NCBI GenBank assembly: GCA_014763905.1
Contig: JACXUN010000007.1
Coordinates: 1-16,039 of the forward strand
Length of the DNA: 16,039 nt
Direction: 5' to 3'
From: Campylobacterales bacterium
GTDB taxonomy: Bacteria; Campylobacterota; Campylobacteria; Campylobacterales; Sulfurovaceae
This document shows positions 7,986-15,520 of this stretch, piece after piece. The notes beneath the pieces were generated by a model. That model saw only the letters and a list, made by a program, of their open reading frames with translations. It ran no database searches and had not been told where the DNA came from. Numbering within the stretch: the first letter of the stretch is position 1; each line of letters begins with the position of its first letter. A program made the translations under genes and the position numbers.

Positions 7986-8989
7986 TTTTCACCTTTAACT
8001 ATTTTTTTTACCACAGACAGAAGTCCGACCAACGACCCAAAACCATAAGAGAGATGCAACACCAAAAAACTCGTCATCAAATAAAAAAAATCGGTTTTTT
8101 TGTCTCTTAAGTTTAAGCTTATGATTATAACTAATGCAAGATAACTCCCTAATGATAAAAAGGTAATCCACCAAAGCTCAGGGATAAAGAGAGCAAACAG
8201 TGAAGGAAGAAGTAATGAAAGAACAAATAAAAGGGGGATAAAATGCCGTAAGCTTAATGAAGAGAGTGTTTTCGTATAATAAGCGGTTAGCAGATTCCAT
8301 AATCCGTTACCGTAATTATTTTTTGCTAAATCTGTAAAATTCTCTCTGGCAAAATACGTTGCTTCTACTTCAGGAATCAGATAAATCTTTCCTCCCCCGT
8401 TCAGAATTCTTTTGTTGAGTTCGATATCTTGGTTACGAATCAACTTCTCATTAAATAATCCATATTTTTGAAATGTCTCCCTGCTATAGCATCCAAAGGC
8501 AACCGTATCGACGGCTTTGATCTCACGGCTGCCCGTTCGGAAACTGGCATTGCCTACACCGAAGCGATGAGTCAACACTTTTTTGATCGCATTGGATCTA
8601 CGATTTTGATTTTTCACATCCGTATGCAATACCCCTCCGACACAATCGGCTTGAAGTTGCCGAGCATAATCAACCAATTGTCTAAAATAATCCGGTGCAT
8701 ATTTTGCATGTGCCGAGAGGATAAAAATATACGCTCCATTGGAAGCTTGGATACCGATATTCATACTAATTGGCGTGAAGCGTTGAGGATTCGGTACGAC
8801 CTTAATAAACGGATAACGCTCCTGATACGATTCAATGATAGCAACCGTTTGGTCTTGACTGTTGCCGTCGACAAAAATAACTTCGCTATTTTGCACATCA
8901 ATCTCTGCCGTGACAATCGATTCAATACAGCTTGCAATATACTTCTCCTCATTATAACAAGGAACAATAATAGAGATAGAGTTAGTCAC
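7982..8989 (-). CDS. GT2 glycosyltransferase with C-terminal membrane segments
   Basis: This family 2 glycosyltransferase (335 aa) is predicted to extend the lipid-linked glycan at the cytoplasmic face. The GT-A domain starts with SIIVPCYNEEKYI (6-18), and VDGNSQDQT (40-48) is the nucleotide-binding turn. RNQDIELNKR (185-194) is the acceptor/base region. Three hydrophobic segments (about 251-269, 273-292 and 301-322) anchor the C-terminus. The layout resembles ExoA-type enzymes, but where ExoA-like proteins have a D-A-H metal motif this one has Ser92-Ala-His-Ala. The start is GTG with a good AAAGGAG site 4 bases upstream, and it overlaps the previous gene by 8 bases. It lies directly before pglB, overlapping it by 4 bases. 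Donor and acceptor sugars are unknown. An A8 run occurs in its coding strand complement at 8083-8090. Confidence 0.9.
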   Translation of the reverse strand: MTNSISIIVPCYNEEKYIASCIESIVTAEIDVQNSEVIFVDGNSQDQTVAIIESYQERYPFIKVVPNPQRFTPISMNIGIQASNGAYIFILSAHAKYAPDYFRQLVDYARQLQADCVGGVLHTDVKNQNRRSNAIKKVLTHRFGVGNASFRTGSREIKAVDTVAFGCYSRETFQKYGLFNEKLIRNQDIELNKRILNGGGKIYLIPEVEATYFARENFTDLAKNNYGNGLWNLLTAYYTKTLSSLSLRHFIPLLFVLSLLLPSLFALFIPELWWITFLSLGSYLALVIIISLNLRDKKTDFFYLMTSFLVLHLSYGFGSLVGLLSVVKKIVKGEK

Positions 8990-10091
8990 GTGACTCCTTT
9001 AATAACATCTGATACAATGCAAGAAGCTGACGGCTCTCTTGTTCCCAATTGTATACCTCTTCGGAAAGCTTTTTATTACGTCGCGACATACGTTCCCGTA
9101 ACGGTGCATCTTCCATCAATAACTGTACTGTGTGCCTAATATCTGACGGATCAGCCGGATCAACATAGAGTGAACTCTCTCCAAATGTCTCTTTCCAATA
9201 CTCAAAGTTGGACATGATCATCGGTTTTCCACACGCCATGTACTCAAAGGGCTTTGTTGCCAACGTTTGGAGATGATTCGGTAACGGTAAAAAAGTAATA
9301 ATACCGGCATCGGCAAGATTAATATACCCAAATACCTCATAGGCTTCCACTTCACCCAGATACCGTACATTTGGCACACCTTGATGAATTCTTGTGCGTA
9401 AATACTCCTCTTTAATCGGTCCCAATAACCAAAGTTCATACTGATCCAACTGTGCAAAAGCATCCAATAACGGATATATACCGCGAATCTCGGTCATCCC
9501 GCCTACATAAATCACCGACGGTTTCTCTTTTGTCAATGCAATGTTGCGTAAAGATGAGAGATTGGGCAAAATAGGAAAATTTCTCAACGTAACAGGTTTG
9601 TGAGGCATAAAACGCCGACTAATATCAGGTCGTGCTGTGACAATCGCATCAAAAAACTTTGCTGTTAACTTTTCAAACCAATCAAAAACTTTGGAAAGCA
9701 CTTTTTTTTGGACTGCTGATCGAATATACGGTTTGGATAGAATCGCAGCCGGATTGTTCTCATGGACATCATAAATAACAGTTTTGCCTAACCATTTCAG
9801 ATATAGCCCCGCAAAAATCAGCTCAGGATCATGGAAATGATAGATATCGGCATTTACTTCTTGACAGACTTGAATCATATCGATCAAAGAGGTTTTCAAG
9901 ATACGTTTGAGTCTACCATAAGCGGGTTTTGGATAGCCGACGATCCGTACCTTATTGACTACTTGGTTTTCACCTCCCGCAACAATCAGCGTGACATCAT
10001 ATCCGGCATGAGCCAGTGTGGTACACTCTTTATAGAGGATACGGTTATCGTTTTGGGGATGAACGGAGGTTAGATGAGCAATGCGTATCAT
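8982..10091 (-). CDS. Glycosyltransferase, GT-B fold (GT4-like), first of pair next to GT2
   Basis: This cytoplasmic GT-B glycosyltransferase (369 aa) is predicted to add one sugar to the undecaprenyl-linked glycan. The N-terminal domain carries HLTSVHPQNDNRI (6-18), HFHDPE (85-90) and YDVHENNP (107-114), typical of a GT4 subgroup. The C-terminal donor domain starts near 190 with VIYVGGMTEIRG (193-204). The donor-binding segment TKPFEYMACGKP is at 279-290, with Glu283 in the expected place. ATG start preceded by GGGAG; ATGA overlap with the gene before it. It overlaps the GT2 gene by 8 bases. An 8-base A run on the coding strand (9702-9709) lies in the middle. Substrate specificity is not readable. 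Confidence 0.9.
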   Translation of the reverse strand: MIRIAHLTSVHPQNDNRILYKECTTLAHAGYDVTLIVAGGENQVVNKVRIVGYPKPAYGRLKRILKTSLIDMIQVCQEVNADIYHFHDPELIFAGLYLKWLGKTVIYDVHENNPAAILSKPYIRSAVQKKVLSKVFDWFEKLTAKFFDAIVTARPDISRRFMPHKPVTLRNFPILPNLSSLRNIALTKEKPSVIYVGGMTEIRGIYPLLDAFAQLDQYELWLLGPIKEEYLRTRIHQGVPNVRYLGEVEAYEVFGYINLADAGIITFLPLPNHLQTLATKPFEYMACGKPMIMSNFEYWKETFGESSLYVDPADPSDIRHTVQLLMEDAPLRERMSRRNKKLSEEVYNWEQESRQLLALYQMLLKESRD

Positions 10092-11251
10092 ATTAACTCC
10101 CTGAGTAATAAATCAACCTCTTGGATTCTCTGCTGCATCGCCCAACTCTCCCGATCATGTAAAATTTTTTCTTCTATTTGCATCCGGTATTTTGGCTCTT
10201 TTAATTGCAAAATGTGCTGAGTAAGGCAGGTAATATCTCGATAATCGCAAGCCACACCATATCCATTCGTATTGATCATCTCTCGACCGTCTCCTAAAGG
10301 TAAAGCTCCTAAAATGGGGATACCCAGATTAATATACTCATAAATTTTTGATGGCACACACGCACCGAAGTAATCATTGACCAGACTCACAAATCCCACA
10401 TCGATATGCTCACGCATAAAGAGCAAAAATTGGTCATGCGGCATAAATTCAATGAAGTGTACACCTTTTTCACGAATATGCTGCAAAGGCTGGTAATGCT
10501 TAAAATCTCCGATAAAATAGATCTCTATCTCCTCATCTTGAAGCTGTTTCCATGCCTGATAGAGTAGTTCTGGCTGTTGCGTAGAACTCATGGTTCCGAT
10601 ATAGGCTATTTTTAATGTTTGGGTATGTTTTCTGGGAAACTGCCCTATGTCAAGTTGATGGATATAACCAAAATAGTTATTCACGATTTTTGAAGCCAAG
10701 TCAGGAAACTTTTGACGTAATACATCGGCATAATATTGCGAGGAGGTGATAATCAAATCTCCATAATCCATATATTTTTTATGCAATTTTTCCCTGCCGA
10801 TATGAAACTTTTTATCACGTCTCAAGCCGTTCATATATCCGTAGTTAAGGGGATCATGAAAATTAATGACCAGTTTGCATCCCAATTTCTCTTTGAGCAA
10901 TGCCCCCAATTTTATCATTCCCAACTCACCGCCGCTGGTCGCCAAAAGGATATCATCGGCTTGAACTTGGTTAGCAAGTTCACTCAGAGCATGGTCAACC
11001 CACTTATCTAAATAATCCTCATAAATACCCATTCTTTCTAATAAAGAGGCCCATTTTTGAATATGTTTAGCAGAAAATCCTATCCGTGTGATATTCTCAT
11101 CACGCTGAGTCTCCAGTGAACCGTAATTGGGTACAACCACATGGATATCCCATCCGTACGTTTGTAAAGCTTCTGCCATACCCCGTTTAATCAATGGCCC
11201 TCCACCTTTTAAATAGGGATAATAAGAACGGGTTAAAAACCAAATTTTCAC
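10088..11251 (-). CDS. Glycosyltransferase, GT-B fold (GT4-like), second
   Basis: This is a predicted cytoplasmic glycosyltransferase (387 aa) for glycan extension. The N-terminal domain has KIWFLTRSYYPYLKGGGP with the glycine-rich acceptor loop at 15-19, LATSGGELG (103-111) and INFHDPLNYGY (129-139). The donor domain begins at LKIAYIGTMSS (213-223) and carries VPSKIYEYINLGIPILG (299-315), the usual donor-contact segment with Glu305. It starts with GTG in a GTGA overlap with the methyltransferase stop and ends in an ATGA overlap with the next glycosyltransferase, so coupled translation is likely. It is clearly divergent from its neighbour and not a recent duplicate. Donor sugar is unknown. 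Confidence 0.88.
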   Translation of the reverse strand: MKIWFLTRSYYPYLKGGGPLIKRGMAEALQTYGWDIHVVVPNYGSLETQRDENITRIGFSAKHIQKWASLLERMGIYEDYLDKWVDHALSELANQVQADDILLATSGGELGMIKLGALLKEKLGCKLVINFHDPLNYGYMNGLRRDKKFHIGREKLHKKYMDYGDLIITSSQYYADVLRQKFPDLASKIVNNYFGYIHQLDIGQFPRKHTQTLKIAYIGTMSSTQQPELLYQAWKQLQDEEIEIYFIGDFKHYQPLQHIREKGVHFIEFMPHDQFLLFMREHIDVGFVSLVNDYFGACVPSKIYEYINLGIPILGALPLGDGREMINTNGYGVACDYRDITCLTQHILQLKEPKYRMQIEEKILHDRESWAMQQRIQEVDLLLRELI

Positions 11252-11958
11252 ATTTTTTTCCTAATCATTAATACGGTGAGATACCCTTCAAAATCGTAAA
11301 ATTTATCTATCCCTTGAAAAATCCATTTTAGAGGAGGAACAAAAGAGAGCCAATTCATAAGAGATTTTTTGGAGAGCGTCGTCCTTCTTTCCAATATAAG
11401 TCCGCTTGCTTCAATCTCCTGCCGCAAATCGTACAGTTTAAATTCATTGGGGTACGGCCATTTTTTTAAAAAAGTCCGAATTTGATACGCAAGACGATAC
11501 GGCAAACTGTAGTGATTGGGAAAAGCTATAATCATTACCCCGTCATCTTTCAATATCCGTTTATATTCGATAAGCGCTCGGGTTCGTTCTTCTTGATTAA
11601 AATGTTCGATAACACCAGCATTAAAAACTGCATCGAAATGCTTATCGCGAATAGGCATCTGAAACATATCGGCTACCATAAAGTCAGCCTGCTTATTCAA
11701 TGCTTGATGGGCTTTTTGCGTGAGGGCTATGGCTAAGGGGTTTAAATCCAGTAACGTTGTTTCAAACTGATCCGATAATAATAGACTCACTACCCCCAGC
11801 TCGGAACCTATTTCGATGATTTTACTTCCCTTAGGAATCTCATTATGCATCAAAGCAACCAATTCACTTTGGAAAATAGCCGGTCGATTATACTGATCGA
11901 TAATATCTTCGACCTTAACATTTTTCACATGGTTTATCCAAATCTCTTCTTGCGTCAC
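11248..11958 (-). CDS. SAM-dependent methyltransferase (class I)
   Basis: This 236-aa class I methyltransferase has motif I as KIIEIGSELGVVS (46-58), the acidic SAM-ribose residue Asp71 in LLDLNP, and an adenine-site acidic pair in MVADMF (94-99). The post-motif VFNAGVIEHF (111-120) and a RILKDDGVMIIAFPN segment (134-148) complete the fold. In this setting it probably O- or N-methylates a sugar of the glycan or a nucleotide-sugar precursor; that role is inferred from context. The start is GTG, one base overlapping the flippase TAG stop, with a GGAGAG site 6 bases upstream. No membrane segment is obvious. It could instead act on another small molecule, but its position between the flippase and glycosyltransferases favours glycan decoration. 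Confidence 0.85.
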   Translation of the reverse strand: MTQEEIWINHVKNVKVEDIIDQYNRPAIFQSELVALMHNEIPKGSKIIEIGSELGVVSLLLSDQFETTLLDLNPLAIALTQKAHQALNKQADFMVADMFQMPIRDKHFDAVFNAGVIEHFNQEERTRALIEYKRILKDDGVMIIAFPNHYSLPYRLAYQIRTFLKKWPYPNEFKLYDLRQEIEASGLILERRTTLSKKSLMNWLSFVPPLKWIFQGIDKFYDFEGYLTVLMIRKKM

Positions 11959-13280
11959 TATACACTCTCCGCACCACTAAATAGATACAGTACAACTGCC
12001 AAAATCATGACATATGCAACCGTGACAATCATCCTATACTTAGAACTCAAATAGTTAAAACTCACTGTTTGCACTACCGCAGAATAGACAAAAAGCCCTA
12101 AGAAGCTTGCCAAACTAGAACCCATAATACCGTACAACGGAATCAGCCACCAGTTAAGTACGGCATTTAATCCAAAAGAGACTAATGCCAACACCGGATA
12201 AAACCAAACCACTTTATGGTATCCCAATAACAAGGAAGCAACTTTATACAGTCCTCCCATCATAAATCCTGCCATAATAAACGGCATAACCAACGCCGCC
12301 TCATGATAATTTTCATTGGAGAGAAGCTCAACTAAAAAAGGACTCAAGAGGGACAGTGTCACCGTAATGAGAATCAAGCCGGCATAATATTTATAGGAAA
12401 AACTTTCCAATTCCTGCTTCGCTGCTTCATAATCGGCATTCATACCATTGTAAACTTTGGGTAAGATGGCTTGGGAGATGGCATTATTGACCATCGACAA
12501 TCCCTGCCCCAAAATATACCCTAAACTGTAGATACCCACGGCACTATCGCCAATATAGTGTTTAATAAAAATTCGATCAAGATAAATAAAAACCACCGTT
12601 TGCAGCGAGGCAATCATAGTCGGCAATGCCAATAGGAATGTTTCTTTTGCCATCTCCTGATTAAAATGTAATCGTAATCGGAACAAGTTCTTTTTTGAAA
12701 ACTCCTTTAACAATGTAAACACATTCAAAAAGTACCCTACCCCTTGTCCACTGATACGCCCTAAAATTCCCCCATGCCATACCGATATCAAGATCACGGA
12801 AGAGAGATGATTGACAAAAGTCTGAAACAAGGTATGTTTAAAGACAGACGTTGACCGCTGTTGATTATATAAAATACGCATTAAAAAACTAACATAGACA
12901 CTGCCAATTCCTGAAATAAGCGTCACCAGATAAACCCATTGAGTACCCGGACTAATCCACGCTACGACTATGGGCATCACACTCAGTCCAATAACCAAAA
13001 CCAGCATCGCCATCATCGTAATAAACCAAAATATCGTGCTTAAATATTCATCTCTGCGTGTTTCCCCATAATCAAAGTACAGTCGGGTAGAACTGCCGTC
13101 CATATTGAGAGAAACTAATGTCGCGATATATTTAAACATCACGAGGTATAGTGCCAAAACACCAAACTCCGCCGGATTAAAAACCATCGTATAATATTTG
13201 GTCATCAAGAGTGCGATCAACGAACTAATTAACGTCGCACTAAAATATTTTAATCCATGTTTGATAATAACGTCGATCAC
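11958..13280 (-). CDS. Wzx/RfbX-type oligosaccharide flippase (MOP superfamily)
   Basis: This 440-aa integral membrane protein is hydrophobic through most of its length, with roughly a dozen membrane segments. It begins with a short amphipathic stretch and a KYFSATLISSLIALLMTKYYT-like first helix, as in polysaccharide flippases. PAEFGVLALY (36-45) is the conserved start of helix 2 in Wzx-like proteins, and a YSLGYILGQGLSMVNNA segment in the middle is also typical. It is predicted to flip the undecaprenyl-linked glycan to the periplasm for PglB. Campylobacter uses the ABC transporter PglK for this, and none is seen here. It starts with GTG overlapping the previous stop (GTGA), with no clear ribosome site, so translation probably depends on coupling. 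No gene symbol is given because Wzx proteins are too divergent to name. Confidence 0.88.
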   Translation of the reverse strand: MIDVIIKHGLKYFSATLISSLIALLMTKYYTMVFNPAEFGVLALYLVMFKYIATLVSLNMDGSSTRLYFDYGETRRDEYLSTIFWFITMMAMLVLVIGLSVMPIVVAWISPGTQWVYLVTLISGIGSVYVSFLMRILYNQQRSTSVFKHTLFQTFVNHLSSVILISVWHGGILGRISGQGVGYFLNVFTLLKEFSKKNLFRLRLHFNQEMAKETFLLALPTMIASLQTVVFIYLDRIFIKHYIGDSAVGIYSLGYILGQGLSMVNNAISQAILPKVYNGMNADYEAAKQELESFSYKYYAGLILITVTLSLLSPFLVELLSNENYHEAALVMPFIMAGFMMGGLYKVASLLLGYHKVVWFYPVLALVSFGLNAVLNWWLIPLYGIMGSSLASFLGLFVYSAVVQTVSFNYLSSKYRMIVTVAYVMILAVVLYLFSGAESV

Positions 13281-14428
13281 GATAACAGCTTAAAAAAAGA
13301 GGATTCAGACATCTCTCTAAAAGATTCGATCTTCTTAATAGAGTTCTGATTTTCACTGTAGAGAGAAAGATGACGTAAAGCCGTTTGCGTGATATACGCT
13401 TCACAAGCAAAAGGATTAACCAAAATTACTTTATGCCCTCTCTCGATTCGATCAAAGAAAATTTCCGATAAACAAGTAACCGCTAATCCAAACGCTTCAA
13501 AAGTATCAATAGATTTTTCATCCTCATTTTGTAACCTAACATTGTTAACCGCTAAAAAATCTTTATAATAAACCTGAGCATCCTCTCTGTTTTCGATACC
13601 GTTATGCAGATGAATAAAAAGAACAATCTCGACCTCTTGATACTGTTGTGCATACCTCTTTAGGGTATCCAACATTTTTTTTTCAGCCTCGATACCACTT
13701 TGCCGATACACTTGCTTGGAAAAATTTTTTCTGGCATAAAACCCTGAGGTATATACCCCTATGCGGTGAGAAGCGTGCGGCTTCATTTTGGCTATCTTGT
13801 ATCGAGGCATTAACGAAAACAGATGATTACTTTGAAAAATATCCCGATTATTCTGAGCATATTCGACTTGAATATTGGTTCGGAATACAACCGTGTCTGC
13901 TACTTCCAAATTGTGGACACCTAAAAATCCTGAGTTGCAATATTGTACGGTTTTTATACCCTTTTGTTTTAATCGCAAGGTTGCTATCATAAAACTGATA
14001 TAGTAATCGTATCCGTAAAAAATAACTTTTTTCAATTTTTGGCTAACCGCATAATTGACGATGATATGACTCTTCAAATAGGCTTCAAAAATTTGATTTT
14101 TATATCGTGAATCAAGCAAGAAATAGTCAAGTACATAAACAGGGAATCTACACACTTCCAAACAGAATGAGAATATATCATTTTTGATCTTCTTAATATT
14201 GAGATAAGGATACTCCCGAAGTGATTCAATATGCTGAACGTCATTCACAAAAGATAAAACAACCTCTCTATCTTTTGTGCTCTTTTGATTCAAAAAAGTA
14301 TTATAAAACTGGATAACATAATATTTTAGTAGTATCATCACTGGATTATGTTTCTCATAAATAATAATTTCCTGATCACATTTTCGTTCTATCAAGTCAA
14401 TAACTTCTTGATTGAGAAAATAGTTCAT
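13277..14428 (-). CDS. Protein of unknown function, possibly a divergent GT-B transferase
   Basis: I do not recognise this 383-aa protein. It has no signal peptide and no convincing membrane span. Alternating beta-alpha segments suggest two Rossmann-like domains. The first ends near KTVQYCNSGFLG (159-170) and ADTVVFRTNIQ (177-187). The second starts with HRIGVYTSGF (221-230), then EIVLFIHLHNG (267-277), and DTFEAFGLAVTCLSEIFFDRIERGHKVILVNPF (308-340), which looks like the donor-side 'site, helix, shared location, Pro' layout of GT-B enzymes. A role in glycan assembly follows only from context: it starts immediately after the aminotransferase stop (TAAATG) and overlaps the flippase by 4 bases. 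Its DNA is markedly AT-rich (two sampled 60-base rows held 20 and 12 G+C). A 9-base A run in the coding strand (13675-13683) could permit slippage. Other transferases of sugar modification remain possible. Confidence 0.7.
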   Translation of the reverse strand: MNYFLNQEVIDLIERKCDQEIIIYEKHNPVMILLKYYVIQFYNTFLNQKSTKDREVVLSFVNDVQHIESLREYPYLNIKKIKNDIFSFCLEVCRFPVYVLDYFLLDSRYKNQIFEAYLKSHIIVNYAVSQKLKKVIFYGYDYYISFMIATLRLKQKGIKTVQYCNSGFLGVHNLEVADTVVFRTNIQVEYAQNNRDIFQSNHLFSLMPRYKIAKMKPHASHRIGVYTSGFYARKNFSKQVYRQSGIEAEKKMLDTLKRYAQQYQEVEIVLFIHLHNGIENREDAQVYYKDFLAVNNVRLQNEDEKSIDTFEAFGLAVTCLSEIFFDRIERGHKVILVNPFACEAYITQTALRHLSLYSENQNSIKKIESFREMSESSFFKLLS

Positions 14429-15520
14429 TTAAAGCATCATTCCAATATAATCAATTTCCTCATCCAACAAATACGGATTCATCGGCAGAGACAAAATCTC
14501 TCGCGACACCTGTTCCGCAATTGGAAAGTCACCCTCTCGATACCCCAGATATCCAAAACACTCCTGCAGATGCAGTGGCATCGGATAATGCACTGCCGTT
14601 GGAATCCCCTGATCTTGCAATTGTTTTTGTAACGCTTCACGCCCTTGCACCCGAATCGAATATTGAGCCCAAGCCGAAGCAGCATTCTCATGAACATATG
14701 GCAATACCAACTTTTCACTTTTCACTTTTAGTTTTTCACTATATTTCGCAGCTACCGCTTGACGCAAAGCCAAATCATCGGCATAATATTTGAGCTTGAC
14801 ATTCAATACCGCTGCCTGAATCGTATCCAATCGTCCGCCAAGTCCGATATATTTATGATGATACCGCTTGTTTTGCCCATGGATACGCAGCTGTTTCATT
14901 TTGGTCGCCAACACTTCATCATTGGTAAAAACCGCTCCTCCGTCCCCAAAGCATCCTAAAGGTTTTGCCGGGAAGAAACTGGTGCAAGAGATATCTCCAA
15001 GATTGCTATCGGTTTTGCCTTGATAGGTACTCCCGAAGCTCTGAGCTCCGTCGATAATCACTTTGAGACCATGTTGATCGGCAATGGCTTGAATCGCTTC
15101 CATATCTGCGGGTTGTCCGTAAAGTGATACCGGGATAATCGCTTTGGTTTTCGGGGTGATTTTGGCTTCTATTTGAGCGGCATCGATATTATAGGTGTGT
15201 TTATCGATATCGACAAAGACCGGTTTGGCTCCCAACAGAGCTATCGTCTCCGAAGTGGCAATAAAGGTAAACGGAGTCGTAATAATCTCATCACCCGGCT
15301 GGATATCCAGTGCCATCATGGCGAGTAACAAGGCATCAGTTCCCGAACTGCATGTAATGGCATATTTGGCTCCGGTAAATGTTTGCAGTGACTCTTCTAG
15401 CTCAGTTATCTCTTCACCCATAATATAGTTGGATTTATCGAGTACGGCATGAATCGCTTCATCGATCTCAAATTTATAGCGTTGATATTGGTATTGCAAG
15501 TTAGCGAAATCTATTTTCAT
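14429..15520 (-). CDS. wbpE: WbpE/WlbC-type UDP-3-keto sugar aminotransferase
   Basis: This 363-aa PLP aminotransferase of the DegT/DnrJ/EryC1/StrS family begins with [12 protein letters not shown], then SNYIMG (30-35), [14 protein letters not shown] (58-71) and [11 protein letters not shown] (81-91). PLP-binding Asp157 is in IIDGAQSFG and the catalytic Lys186 is in [16 protein letters not shown]. This last motif is the WbpE pattern, distinct from the PglE pattern (SFNGNKILTTSGGG). It is predicted to aminate C3 of UDP-GlcNAcA-3-keto to give a UDP-2,3-diamino uronic acid precursor. It overlaps the acetyltransferase stop as ATGA, as expected of a WbpD partner. The 3-dehydrogenase (WbpB type) needed before it is not in the window. 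Residues 260-271 ([12 protein letters not shown]) come from a simple-repeat-like tract. A 3-amino-6-deoxy sugar pathway is the main alternative. Confidence 0.88.
   Translation of the reverse strand: MKIDFANLQYQYQRYKFEIDEAIHAVLDKSNYIMGEEITELEESLQTFTGAKYAITCSSGTDALLLAMMALDIQPGDEIITTPFTFIATSETIALLGAKPVFVDIDKHTYNIDAAQIEAKITPKTKAIIPVSLYGQPADMEAIQAIADQHGLKVIIDGAQSFGSTYQGKTDSNLGDISCTSFFPAKPLGCFGDGGAVFTNDEVLATKMKQLRIHGQNKRYHHKYIGLGGRLDTIQAAVLNVKLKYYADDLALRQAVAAKYSEKLKVKSEKLVLPYVHENAASAWAQYSIRVQGREALQKQLQDQGIPTAVHYPMPLHLQECFGYLGYREGDFPIAEQVSREILSLPMNPYLLDEEIDYIGMML
14709..14740 (-). repeat. In-frame GTGAAAA-type repeat tract in the aminotransferase
   Basis: On the minus strand this tract reads as imperfect copies of AAAAGTG / AAAACTA units and encodes the lysine/serine-rich stretch [11 protein letters not shown]. 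The conserved aminotransferase sequence resumes on either side without a frame change. It appears to lengthen or replace a surface loop between the dimer region and the C-terminal domain. Confidence 0.55.

Noticed and set aside
8083..8101. Near-palindrome of an A run and a T run around TCGG
   Set aside because: It lies inside the GT2 coding region, encodes ordinary residues (DKKTDFF) and has the wrong place for a terminator of this operon.
8468..9139. Long open frame on the plus strand (223 codons)
   Set aside because: It lies antisense to the GT2 gene and the end of a GT4-like gene, both of which show clear family motifs on the minus strand. Its own translation shows no domain.
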